64,000 nucleotides of DNA from assembly GCA_964570765.1 (NCBI GenBank), contig CAZMZF010000005.1, positions 1-64,000 of the forward strand, read 5' to 3'. The first letter of the stretch is position 1. Every line of letters starts with the position of its first letter. The notes beneath the pieces were generated by a model. That model worked only from the letters and a program-made list of their open reading frames with translations. It did no database searches and was not told the DNA's origin. Shown one piece after another: positions 52,726-60,927 of the stretch. The DNA is from CAZMZF01 sp964570765. GTDB taxonomy: Bacteria; Zixibacteria; MSB-5A5; RBG-16-43-9. Made by a program: the position numbers and the translations under genes.

Positions 52726-54240
52726 CTAGCTTTTAACTAAAAACTCCTGTTTGAACTTCTGTATAGCTTCATTTAACTTTTTCTCTGTAACCTCATCTAT
52801 ATCTTTGGTCTGAGAAATAGAGTGTCCCACATCTGGATACTGGGATTCCATAAATTTATGAAATTCAACCTCAAAACTTTTTACCTGTTCTAATTTCAAA
52901 TCATCCAAATATCCATGTGTGGCTACATAGATAATCATAACCTGCTTTTCTAAAGGCGTCGGCTCGAACTGGACCTGTTTCAAAATCTCAACTGTCTTTT
53001 CTCCTCGATTTAACTGGGCTCTGGTGGTCTCGTCTAATTCTGAGCCAAACTGGGCAAAAGCGGCTAACTCCCGGTATTGAGCTAAATCCAACCTGAGCCT
53101 GCCTGCCACTTTTTTCATAGCTTTAGTCTGGGCATTTCCTCCAACTCTGGATACTGAGATGCCTACATTTATTGCAGGTCTAACACCGGCATAGAAAAGG
53201 TCTGCTTCCAGATAAATCTGTCCATCAGTAATAGAGATGACATTAGTGGGTATATAAGCAGATACATCTCCAGCCTGGGTCTCGATTATCGGCAAGGCAG
53301 TTAGAGAACCACCCCCTAAATCGTCCCTTAATTTTGAAGCTCTTTCCAGAAGTCTGGAATGTAGATAGAAGATATCGCCTGGATAGGCTTCTCTTCCAGG
53401 AGGTCTCCTTAAAAGTAAAGAAAGCTGTCTGTAGGCTTGAGCATGTTTGGAAAGGTCATCATAGATTACCACCACATGCTTTTTATTATATAGAAACTCC
53501 TCACCCATAGCACAGCCAGCATAGGGAGCAATAAATTGTAATGGGGCCGGGTCTGCAGCTGGGGCAGCCACTACTGTGGTATAATCCATAGCCTTATAAT
53601 CCTCAAAGATCTTCACCACCTGAGCTATGGTTGAATCCTTCTGCCCGATAGCCACATAAATACAATAAATGTCAGAATTCCTCTGATTTATAATGGTATC
53701 TAAAGCTAAGGCAGTTTTTCCAGTTTGGCGATCACCAATTATCAATTCTCTCTGACCGCGTCCGATTGGTATCATAGAATCAATGGCTTTCAATCCAGTT
53801 TGAACCGGTTCTTTAACCGGCTGTCTCTGCACTACATTTGGTGCTCTTCCTTCGATGGGGCGATATTTGTCAGTAACAACAGGTCCTTTTCCATCTAAGG
53901 GATGTCCCAGAGCATTAACTACTCTTCCGATTAAAGCTTCACCTACCGGGACTGAGGCGATCCTGCCAGTTCTTTTGACAATATCTCCCTCTTTTATCTT
54001 TTGGTCTGAGCCAAAAATGGCGGCTCCTACGTTGTCCTCTTCTAAATTGAGTATAACTCCGATTATATCATTAGGGAACTGGATTAACTCGCTCATCATC
54101 GCATCTTCCAGTCCCCAGATTCGGGCAATACCATCTCCAACTTGGAGGACTACCCCAACACTTTCCATCTCCAGCCTGGTTTTATATTTCTCGATCTCTT
54201 TTTGTATTATCTGACTGACCTCTTCGGGCCTTAAAGGCAT
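52726..54240 (-). CDS. atpA: F1 ATP synthase subunit alpha
   Basis: The 504-residue subunit has P-loop GDRQTGKT, the family motif around PAINVGISVSRVGGNAQ and DLSKHAQAYRQLSLLLRRPPGREAYPGD. It forms the non-catalytic sites of F1. The ATG at 54240 (MPLRPEEVSQII) follows AAGGGAG; the frame is open 7 codons further to an ATG at 54261. Preceded by a repeat block and atpH. Confidence 0.97.
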   Translation of the reverse strand: MPLRPEEVSQIIQKEIEKYKTRLEMESVGVVLQVGDGIARIWGLEDAMMSELIQFPNDIIGVILNLEEDNVGAAIFGSDQKIKEGDIVKRTGRIASVPVGEALIGRVVNALGHPLDGKGPVVTDKYRPIEGRAPNVVQRQPVKEPVQTGLKAIDSMIPIGRGQRELIIGDRQTGKTALALDTIINQRNSDIYCIYVAIGQKDSTIAQVVKIFEDYKAMDYTTVVAAPAADPAPLQFIAPYAGCAMGEEFLYNKKHVVVIYDDLSKHAQAYRQLSLLLRRPPGREAYPGDIFYLHSRLLERASKLRDDLGGGSLTALPIIETQAGDVSAYIPTNVISITDGQIYLEADLFYAGVRPAINVGISVSRVGGNAQTKAMKKVAGRLRLDLAQYRELAAFAQFGSELDETTRAQLNRGEKTVEILKQVQFEPTPLEKQVMIIYVATHGYLDDLKLEQVKSFEVEFHKFMESQYPDVGHSISQTKDIDEVTEKKLNEAIQKFKQEFLVKS

Positions 54241-54261
54241 AGAAACTCCCTTGATTTTCAC

Positions 54262-54463
54262 TATTCGCTGTTAGCTGTTCGCTTTTCGATATTATAATCT
54301 AAATCGCATTCTGGAAACAAGCCCAATAAATTGGGCAACTACAAGATGAAAATTGTAGTTGCTCGATTTATCGAGCAAAAAATAGTCTTTCGCAACATTA
54401 GGATTTATTCCTGACATATTTTTATTCTCATCCCGTCCCGCATAAATGCGGGACGCTACTTTT
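54262..54463. repeat. Repeats between atpH and atpA
   Basis: GCTGTTAGCTGTTCGC; GCCCAATAAATTGGGC; an inverted pair CAACTACAA...TTGTAGTTG with GCTCGATTTATCGAGC; and CGTCCCGCAT-AA-ATGCGGGACGCTAC at 54436-54461. The last abuts the atpH stop. It may attenuate transcription within the operon. Confidence 0.7.
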
Positions 54464-55009
54464 TTAGACTTTCAGGCTTAGAAGCCTTTCTTTTAGTTTG
54501 TCCAGCTCAGTTCTGATACTATGGTCAATTATCTGATTACCGATTATCACCCTGATACCACCAATTAATCTTGGATCGGTCTTGAAAATCAAGCTCACCT
54601 TTTTACCGGTTTTTTTCTCCAGGATTTCCTTTAAGGGAAAAGAGAGTTTTTCATCTAAGTGCAGAACAGTGATAACCTGAGCTTCAACCAACCCTTCTTT
54701 TTCTTTCAGAAGTTTGTCATATCGGCTATTTATTCCAGAGATATGCTGGAGCCTCCCTTTTCTTAAAAGGAAAAGTAAAAACTGTAAAAGAAGTTCTGAG
54801 ATTCTTCCTCCAAAACATTCTTGCAGCATTTTTTCCTTATTTTCCCTGACTATCTGAGGTGCTTCCAGAAAACCCCTTAGCTCTGCGCTTTTCTCCCAGA
54901 ATTCAGTGATTAAAGCCAGATCTTTCTGAATTTCCTGGGTTAAGCTGACAGATTCAGCCGCATTGAAAAGGGCAAGCGCATACCTTTTGATTACTATCTG
55001 GTCGGTCAT
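54464..55009 (-). CDS. atpH: F1 ATP synthase subunit delta
   Basis: The 181-residue peripheral-stalk subunit has an N-terminal helical bundle (KRYALALFNAAES) and the C-terminal domain with FKTDPRLIGGIRVIIGNQIIDHSIRTELDKL, the family signature. It joins F1 alpha to the b-subunits. Its start overlaps the atpF stop (ATGA), with GGAGAAG upstream. Confidence 0.94.
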   Translation of the reverse strand: MTDQIVIKRYALALFNAAESVSLTQEIQKDLALITEFWEKSAELRGFLEAPQIVRENKEKMLQECFGGRISELLLQFLLFLLRKGRLQHISGINSRYDKLLKEKEGLVEAQVITVLHLDEKLSFPLKEILEKKTGKKVSLIFKTDPRLIGGIRVIIGNQIIDHSIRTELDKLKERLLSLKV

Positions 55010-55491
55010 TCTATCTTCTCCAGCCCCTGAATGAAATCAGTGATGAACTTTTTGTCTTTTTCTTCATCCAGTTTCTCCTGGATGATTTTTTCTGCGGCCC
55101 GGAGGCTTAGATCCACTAATTCATTTTTAAGCTGGACTTTCGCTTTCACCAGTTCCCTCTGAATTTCCTCTTTTGAACGGCTCATAATTTCCAGAGCATC
55201 TTTTCGGGCATTTTCTTTTATCTGGTTTGCCATCAGTTGACCTTCTTTAGCCGCCTCTAAAATCTTCTGCCGGGCTAAACTTTCTATATCTTTGAGTTTA
55301 GCTTCATATTCTGAGGTAAGTCCTTTTACGGTGTTTTTTTCTTCTTCGATTTTACTAAACTCCGATTTTATCTTAGACCGGCGCTCTTCCAAGATGTTTA
55401 AAAGCGGCTTCCAGGCAAATCTCTTGAGGATAAAAAGGGCTAAAAGAAAGCCGATTATCTGGGTGATAACCTGTCCGAATTCTAAATTCAT
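55006..55491 (-). CDS. atpF: F0 ATP synthase subunit b
   Basis: The 161-residue protein has one N-terminal transmembrane helix (about 5-22, VITQIIGFLLALFILKRFAW) and a long charged coiled coil (about 30-155) with the conserved ILEERRSKI start. It forms the stator stalk. A short palindromic repeat separates it from atpE upstream. Confidence 0.93.
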   Translation of the reverse strand: MNLEFGQVITQIIGFLLALFILKRFAWKPLLNILEERRSKIKSEFSKIEEEKNTVKGLTSEYEAKLKDIESLARQKILEAAKEGQLMANQIKENARKDALEIMSRSKEEIQRELVKAKVQLKNELVDLSLRAAEKIIQEKLDEEKDKKFITDFIQGLEKIE

Positions 55492-55543
55492 TTAGATACC
55501 TCTTTGGCAAAGGGGATAGATAATTTAATTATCTTTCCCCTTG

Positions 55544-55567
55544 GCGACCCTAAAAGGGTCGCACTAC
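55544..55567. repeat. GCGACCC...GGGTCGC hairpin between atpE and atpF
   Basis: GCGACCC-TAAAA-GGGTCGC followed by ACTAC. Close relatives are at 35087-35110 and, partly, at 63146-63160 right after another stop codon. Confidence 0.75.
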
Positions 55568-55575
55568 TTTTGTCT

Positions 55576-55809
55576 TCAACCTATCTTACCAGATAAGAGT
55601 AAAACTGTTACCAGGGCATAAATTGTCAGAGCTTCTAAAAGGGTACAGCCGATGATCATTCCTACCTGGATTTTGCCGGCGGCTTCAGGTTGTCTTGCCA
55701 TTGCCTCCATAGCCGCTCGGACAGCTTTTCCTAAGCCCAAAGCCGAGCCAAAAGCAGCTATAGCTAACCCGAAGGGTAAAGCTAAAGCCAGTGCAGTTTG
55801 ATAGGTCAT
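55576..55809 (-). CDS. atpE: F0 ATP synthase subunit c
   Basis: The 77-residue two-helix proteolipid has the polar loop ARQPEAAGKI and the ion-binding Glu in helix 2 (CTLLEALTIYAL). The Gln in helix 1 and the Ser/Thr after the Glu that mark sodium-binding c-rings are missing (GSALGLGKAV, EALT), so the ring is probably proton-specific. GGAGG lies before the ATG. Confidence 0.95.
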   Translation of the reverse strand: MTYQTALALALPFGLAIAAFGSALGLGKAVRAAMEAMARQPEAAGKIQVGMIIGCTLLEALTIYALVTVLLLSGKIG

Positions 55810-55845
55810 AAATCCTCCTTTAATAAGATTGGTTAAAAGTTAAAT

Positions 55846-56682
55846 TTAATGTTTTTCTTCCTCATGCGGTAACATAAGTAAAAAGTATATAGTGGAAAGC
55901 AGGGTGAAAACCAGAGCCTGAATAGTTCCAGTGAGCAAGGCTAAGAAGATAAAGGGGATCTGTAAAGGTAAACCAACCGGGAGGTTTAGAAAACTCAAAG
56001 CCAAAACCCCCATGCTTACAAAAACAGCAATCAGGATATCCTCTCCAGTGATATTTCCAAAAAGTCGTAAAGAGAGGCTCAAAGGTTTTGCCAGCTCTCC
56101 AATGATATGGATTATCAGATTCATGGGAACCAAAACCCAGGTGATAAAGTCCCGGGGATTGCCAGCTAAATGGCCTATGTACCCAAATAGGCCTAAGTTT
56201 TTGATCCCGGTAAGTTGAACGTAGGTAAAAACACAGATGGCTAAGGCAACCGTTGTATTCAAAGAAGAAGAAGGAGACTTCATCCCCGGGATCAAGCCTA
56301 AGAAATTCATACACAAAATATATATAAAGAGAGTGCCTAAGAACGGAGTAAACTTTCTACCTTTTGGTCCCAAAATTCCACATATAAAGTTATCTAAACT
56401 TTCAACTGCCATTTCCATAAAGTTTTGCAATTTCCCAGGATGGAGCGCTCTTTTCCTTGAGGAGAAATAAGACAAAAGTCCCAAGATCAAAATGATCATA
56501 AGGGAAAAGACCACATTCTCCCATACATGCAGGAAATGGACAAAGGCGATTTTGCCGTATTTAGCATAAAGTAGAGTTATGAAATTAGGCAGTTCTGGAG
56601 CACCTTCGTGGGCTACCTTTTTGCCAGTGTTTTCTACTTCAGTTTCGATTAAAAAAAGAAATCTATTTAAAATATATAACAT
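55846..56682 (-). CDS. atpB: F0 ATP synthase subunit a
   Basis: The 278-residue membrane subunit has the essential Arg in LSLSLRLFGNITGE, plus NFLGLIPGMKSPSSSLN and the C-terminal FTLLSTIYFLLM helix. It forms the proton half-channels against the c-ring. It is separated from atpI by 2 bases. Confidence 0.95.
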   Translation of the reverse strand: MLYILNRFLFLIETEVENTGKKVAHEGAPELPNFITLLYAKYGKIAFVHFLHVWENVVFSLMIILILGLLSYFSSRKRALHPGKLQNFMEMAVESLDNFICGILGPKGRKFTPFLGTLFIYILCMNFLGLIPGMKSPSSSLNTTVALAICVFTYVQLTGIKNLGLFGYIGHLAGNPRDFITWVLVPMNLIIHIIGELAKPLSLSLRLFGNITGEDILIAVFVSMGVLALSFLNLPVGLPLQIPFIFLALLTGTIQALVFTLLSTIYFLLMLPHEEEKH

Positions 56683-56684
56683 CT

Positions 56685-57134
56685 TTATTTAGTTTCAATT
56701 TGATGGTTGTTTGAGTTCAAAGGTGTCTTAATGGTTCCATTCTGGGGTAATTTATTTTCTTTTTCCTTAGAGATCGAAGAGAGAATCAGTCTGCCTAAAG
56801 CTTTTAAAAAAGTAACTGCAAAGATTAAGGTAAATCCAATAAGTAGACTTTCTACAGGAAAATATTTAAGCCAGAGGAGTATATATCCGGTGAAATAAAG
56901 CAAGGGGAACTTGACTAACAGGATCAGGACGAGTTTGCTTTTGTTCGGTTTTTTTAAACTAAAAGCCTCAGTTATTAGTTGAGTAATGAAAAAAAGGTTC
57001 AGACAGCCCCACACTGTTCCCAAGAATAGACCTAAACCAAAGGGAAAGTAGTAATATACTCCGACAAAGAAAAAGGATAAGGCGGAGACTATCAAAGAAG
57101 TTCGGATTATCCTGTATATAAATTCTATACCCAT
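56685..57134 (-). CDS. AtpI-like ATP synthase-associated membrane protein
   Basis: The 149-residue protein has four hydrophobic helices (about 12-32, 33-52, 68-88 and 92-112) and a polar tail. It fits the ATP synthase I-like family by size, pattern (GLFLGTVWGCLNLFFITQLI) and position before atpB. AtpI-type proteins help c-ring assembly. Sequence similarity in this family is low, so the call leans on context. Confidence 0.75.
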   Translation of the reverse strand: MGIEFIYRIIRTSLIVSALSFFFVGVYYYFPFGLGLFLGTVWGCLNLFFITQLITEAFSLKKPNKSKLVLILLVKFPLLYFTGYILLWLKYFPVESLLIGFTLIFAVTFLKALGRLILSSISKEKENKLPQNGTIKTPLNSNNHQIETK

Positions 57135-57166
57135 AAGTTAGTTTCTCAAGTTTTACTCTTGTCTTC

Positions 57167-57397
57167 TTAATCCATTTCCTTCATAGCCTTTTTAACTAAG
57201 CGATAGACCTCTTTCCCTGAAGCAATGAATCCGAATATGAGAAACAGAATCATCAAATAAGGCTCAGTATGGAGTTTACGGTCTAAAAAATTACCAATAA
57301 AATATCCAATTATTGGTCCCAGAGCTAAGATTATAGGGATAACCGTATAAATCCCTGCCTGCCTTAGATAAGAGTAATACTCATCTTTCTTTTCCAT
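57167..57397 (-). CDS. AtpZ-like subunit (F0F1-associated two-helix protein)
   Basis: The 76-residue protein has two transmembrane helices and the family pattern LGPIIGYFIGNFLDRKLHTEPYLMILFLIFGFIASGKEVYRLVKK. AtpZ/AtpQ-like proteins open atp operons and may help assembly or Mg2+/Ca2+ handling. The ATG at 57397 follows AAAGGAT; the same frame is open to 57694 only because of upstream repeats. Confidence 0.85.
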   Translation of the reverse strand: MEKKDEYYSYLRQAGIYTVIPIILALGPIIGYFIGNFLDRKLHTEPYLMILFLIFGFIASGKEVYRLVKKAMKEMD

Positions 57398-57434
57398 TTC
57401 GATCCTTTTAACCTGCATAGTCTTAAAAATAAAC

Positions 57435-57462
57435 ATTATATATACCAAACTAAAAAAGTCAA
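57435..57462 (-). promoter_or_regulatory. Promoter of the atp operon
   Basis: On the - strand TTGACT (57462-57457), 16 bases, TATAAT (57440-57435), 37 bases before the first start codon. Near-consensus. Confidence 0.75.
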
Positions 57463-57474
57463 GAATTTTTAAAA

Positions 57475-57680
57475 ATATGTAGCGAAGGTCTTCAGACCTC
57501 CATATATTAAAATGATTGCAGTGGTTTGCTGTTTGTTGGTCTCCTGACCAACAAACATATCTTCGTTGGTGAGGATACCAATCCTCCGGATCCCCGATTT
57601 TGGGTCTGGATGACAAATTCGGACGAAGAGCGGTTGTAAGGGTATATTGGGCACGGCATGCCGTGCCCCTACAATAAAAA
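57475..57680. repeat. Repeats between the divergent atp operon and GT-C gene
   Basis: GTAGCGAAGGTCTTCAGACCTCC; GTTTGTTGGT-CTCCTG-ACCAACAAAC (57531-57556); GTTGGTGAGGATACCAATCC; and GGGCACGGCATGCCGTGCCCCTAC (57649-57672). The - strand is open here in the atpZ frame by chance. Confidence 0.7.
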
Positions 57681-59132
57681 ATGAATAAGTCCAACAGATA
57701 TCTGCATTACTTTCTTATAACCATAGTTGGCATCTTAATCTTTTTACCAGGTATTTTCTCGTTTTTTAATTCAGATGATTTTGTCTGGTTAAAAAATTCA
57801 CAAAAAATAAGTTTCAATACGATTTCATCTTTTGCAGTAAATTATGATCCGGTTATAAAGTTCAGACCTTTAATCCATTTTACCTTCCAGCTTATTTATT
57901 CTTTCTCCGGATTAAATCCTTTGGGTTATCATCTGACTGGATTAATTTTCCATTTATTAAACGCCCTTATTTTCTATACTCTGCTCTTGAAATTTACCTC
58001 CAATCATCAAATCTCGTTTATCTCTGCGTTGATTTTCGTTTCCTGTTTTGCTCAGGAAGAAGCTCTTTTCTGGATTTCTGCTATTTCCAGTTCGATGGTT
58101 ACTTTCTTTTACCTCTGTTCGGTCTGGTCTTTCTGGACTTATCTGGAGAATAAAAAGATTGGATTTTATATTATTTCCTTTTTGTTATCCGGGCTGGCTT
58201 TACTTTCTAAAGAGGATGGGGTTACTATTTTCTTGGCAATGTTTTTATTGGTTTACTTCAAAACTTCAGGGGAGGTTTTATTTAAACTCAAGAAAGGTTT
58301 CAAGTATGCTTTACCCTTTTTAGGATTGTCCATTTTATACTTAATAATAAGATATTTGACTGTGCCAGATAATATAATGTCTAAGTTTTTAACTTTTAAT
58401 CCGGTGGTAATAATTAAGAATATCTGTTATTTTGGAATAAGCTTACTTTTTCCGGTAAGATTTTTCTTTGACTTAGTTGGTTTTCAGGTGCATTCCTATT
58501 TGAATAATATAATTCGATTAAGATTAAATAATTTCTGGGTGATATTGATTTTGATAATAATAAGTTTGATTTTCCTTTTATCATTTCTCTATTTTAGGAG
58601 AAAGAGAATTTCTGGCTTTAAGTTGGGATGGGGGTTGTTTATAATTGGGATTCTGCCTTATCTTCTGGTTAACGGAAATGGGCAACGCTTTCTTTATTTT
58701 TCTTCTTTGGGATTCTCTCTGATCTTGGCGAGTTTGCTCCTTTATATTTCAAACAAAGTAAAGAAGATCAAAGTGTTAAATCTGGTAGTCGTGCTTATCC
58801 TGATTTTTAATGGGGCAATTCTTTATGAGCGAAGTAACTGGTGGAGAAAAGCTGGAAGAGTCTGCCAGGAGATTATTGATAAGGCGGGAAAGATAGTTTC
58901 GTCTGCTCCTGAGAGTTCAAAAATTTATTTTGCTAACCTCCCCCAGAGGATAAACGGAGCCTATACCTTTCACACTGGTTTTGAAGAAGCTATTTATCTT
59001 TTTTATCCTGAGGATAAAGTAAAAGTTTATGATTTGGGACAGTTTAAAGAAGACGAACTTGAAGTTATGAGGAATAGTTTTAAGGATAATATCTATATTT
59101 TCAAGAAAGGAAAGTTTGAGAGGGTATTTTAA
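57681..59132 (+). CDS. GT-C fold membrane glycosyltransferase (PMT/TMTC-like)
   Basis: The 483-residue protein has about 11 transmembrane helices. The first loop has NSDDFVWLKN, matching the catalytic DD/DE motif after helix 1 of polyprenyl-phosphate-dependent glycosyltransferases, then FRPLIHFTFQLIY, NPLGYHLTGLIFHLLNALIFY and a WISAISS segment as in TMTC/PMT proteins. A short soluble tail follows (about 390-483). It probably transfers a sugar from a lipid carrier to protein or glycan at the outer face of the inner membrane. Acceptor unknown. Confidence 0.75.
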   Translation: MNKSNRYLHYFLITIVGILIFLPGIFSFFNSDDFVWLKNSQKISFNTISSFAVNYDPVIKFRPLIHFTFQLIYSFSGLNPLGYHLTGLIFHLLNALIFYTLLLKFTSNHQISFISALIFVSCFAQEEALFWISAISSSMVTFFYLCSVWSFWTYLENKKIGFYIISFLLSGLALLSKEDGVTIFLAMFLLVYFKTSGEVLFKLKKGFKYALPFLGLSILYLIIRYLTVPDNIMSKFLTFNPVVIIKNICYFGISLLFPVRFFFDLVGFQVHSYLNNIIRLRLNNFWVILILIIISLIFLLSFLYFRRKRISGFKLGWGLFIIGILPYLLVNGNGQRFLYFSSLGFSLILASLLLYISNKVKKIKVLNLVVVLILIFNGAILYERSNWWRKAGRVCQEIIDKAGKIVSSAPESSKIYFANLPQRINGAYTFHTGFEEAIYLFYPEDKVKVYDLGQFKEDELEVMRNSFKDNIYIFKKGKFERVF

Positions 59133-59133
59133 T

Positions 59134-59173
59134 TGTAGGGGCAGGTTTAAAACCTACCCCTGCAAGTTTTTTT
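59134..59173 (+). terminator. Hairpin plus T-run after the GT-C gene
   Basis: TGTAGGGGCAGGTTT pairs (two wobbles) with AAACCTACCCCTGCA around a short loop, followed by G and seven T (59167-59173). The hairpin belongs to the GTAGGGGCAGG repeat family and appears to serve as the terminator. Confidence 0.65.
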
Positions 59174-59235
59174 CCTTGAGCAAAAAATTAATTTACACAA
59201 TTTAGTAAAAACTAACGCTCGCTTTTAATTTAAAA

Positions 59236-59264
59236 TTGACTTTTAGAGATTTTTGTATTATATA
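59236..59264 (+). promoter_or_regulatory. Promoter for the glutamine synthetase pair
   Basis: TTGACT (59236-59241), 17 bases, TATATA (59259-59264). The leader of about 190 bases then holds two hairpins (59359-59380 and about 59402-59426) of the same composite repeat seen at 17406-17468. Confidence 0.5.
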
Positions 59265-59358
59265 GTTGTTTTAAATTGAACTTAAAGAAGTAAGGTAGTT
59301 CAGTTTTTTTATTATTAAAAAGGTTGATTGTTTAAGAATATAAACGAGGTGATGTGTC

Positions 59359-59428
59359 CGTCGGGTCCCCTGACCCGACGTTAGAAGTAGAAAAGAAGTT
59401 TACTTGCCAAAGGCGGATGGCAAGCACA
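59359..59428. repeat. Composite two-hairpin repeat in the leader of the first glutamine synthetase
   Basis: CGTCGGGTCC/CCTGACCCGACG hairpin followed by ACTTGCCAAAGGCGGATGGCAAGCAC. It has the same order of modules as at 17406-17468. It is open in the downstream gene's frame and would add 37 spurious residues to it. Confidence 0.65.
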
Positions 59429-59464
59429 GGTTTATTCAGTATATTTGTTTTTGAGGAGGTTAAA

Positions 59465-60901
59465 TTGTTTAAGAGTATAAGAGAGGTTTTTGCTTTTGCC
59501 AGGAAAGAAAAGATCGAGATGATAGACTTGAAATATAGCGACCTTTTTGGCAAATGGCATCACTTATCCTTACCCGTAAGCCAGTTGAATCGGAAGATGT
59601 TTGCATCCGGAGTTCCCTATGATGGTTCCAGCACTCCAGGGTTCAAATCCTTAGAGTCTGGAGATATGGTTTTGTTGCCGGATTTATCCACCGCTCAACT
59701 TGACCCTTTCTGGGAGGTACCAACTTTGAGCTTTATCTGTAGTTCGGCTGAAGCTGATAACATGAGCTTATTTCCCAGAGAACCCAGGTATATTGTCCAA
59801 AAGGCCCAGAGGTATCTTCTGAGAAGCGGGATAGCGGATAAAAGTTTATGGGGACCGGAATTTGAGTTTTATATATTCGACAGTGTAAGTTGTAAGAACG
59901 ATATTAATATGGCATCTTATATCATAGATTCCAACGAGGCGGACTGGAACTCAGGTTTGATGGTGGGTAAAAATTTGGGACATAAAATTCCTCCGCATGG
60001 TGGGTATGAAGCTATTCCTCCCTTAGATGACCTTTTTAACGTGCGTTCTGAAATGGTTAAACTGATCGAGGAAAGCGGGATAAAGATAAGGTATCATCAC
60101 CATGAGGTAGGAGGTCCCGGACAATCCGAGATAGAGATTATATTGGATGATCTCATCCGAATCGGGGATATAAGTATGTGGATCAAATATTTGATCAAAA
60201 TGGTAGCCAAAAAGCATAATCACACCGTTACCTTTATGCCTAAGCCTCTATATAATGAAGCCGGGAACGGGATGCATTTTCATCAACATCTTTTTAAAAA
60301 AGGAAAGCCATTATTCTACGATAAAAATGGATATGGAGGCTTAAGTAAGTTAGCTTTGTATTATATTGGTGGACTTTTGACTCATGGACCTGCTCTTTTA
60401 GCCTTCACCAATCCCAGTACCAATTCCTATAAAAGATTAGTCCCGGGATTTGAAGCCCCAGTCAAGCTTTTCTTCTCCTTAGCCAATCGCAGTGCAGCGA
60501 TCAGGATACCAAAATATGCCTATAATGATTCGATGGAGAAGAGAATTGAGTTTCGTCCGGCAGATGCTTCCTGTAATGTTTACTTAGCGGTTGTGGCTCA
60601 ACTTTTAGCGGGCCTGGATGGGATAAAAAAGAAGATCGACCCGACCAAAGCTGGCTTTGGTCCAATAGATAAGAATATCTTTCTTCTACCATCAAAAGAA
60701 AAAGCCAGGATAAAAAGTTTACCTTCATCTTTAAAAGAGGCTTTAGATGCATTAACCAAGGATTGCGATTTTCTCCTTTCCACCGGAGTTTTTAGCGAGG
60801 ACTTATTGGAAACTTGGATAGATTATAAATTAAATCGTGAATATAACGAGGTAAGAAACAGGCCTCATCCTTATGAGATCAGTCTGTATTATGATGTATA
60901 A
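59465..60901 (+). CDS. Glutamine synthetase type I homologue (first of a tandem pair)
   Basis: The 478-residue protein has GS motifs: VPYDGSSTPGFKSLESGDM near the N-terminus, GPEFEFYIFD, HHEVGGPGQSEIEI, the ATP-site NGMHFHQHLF, and KRLVPGFEAPVKLFFSLANRS. Metal and substrate residues appear kept. At the place of the adenylylated Tyr of type I-beta enzymes it reads KNIFLLPSKE, with Phe. The TTG at 59465, 5 bases after GAGGAGG, is chosen; upstream codons are repeat. It lies 26 bases before a second GS gene. It makes glutamine or a related gamma-glutamyl amide. Confidence 0.9.
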   Translation: MFKSIREVFAFARKEKIEMIDLKYSDLFGKWHHLSLPVSQLNRKMFASGVPYDGSSTPGFKSLESGDMVLLPDLSTAQLDPFWEVPTLSFICSSAEADNMSLFPREPRYIVQKAQRYLLRSGIADKSLWGPEFEFYIFDSVSCKNDINMASYIIDSNEADWNSGLMVGKNLGHKIPPHGGYEAIPPLDDLFNVRSEMVKLIEESGIKIRYHHHEVGGPGQSEIEIILDDLIRIGDISMWIKYLIKMVAKKHNHTVTFMPKPLYNEAGNGMHFHQHLFKKGKPLFYDKNGYGGLSKLALYYIGGLLTHGPALLAFTNPSTNSYKRLVPGFEAPVKLFFSLANRSAAIRIPKYAYNDSMEKRIEFRPADASCNVYLAVVAQLLAGLDGIKKKIDPTKAGFGPIDKNIFLLPSKEKARIKSLPSSLKEALDALTKDCDFLLSTGVFSEDLLETWIDYKLNREYNEVRNRPHPYEISLYYDV

Positions 60902-60927
60902 ATTTGAAAATAAAGGAGGAAAATAAA

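Noticed and set aside
55862..56314. 150-codon - strand frame inside atpB
   Set aside because: Out-of-frame shadow of atpB, which has clear family motifs.
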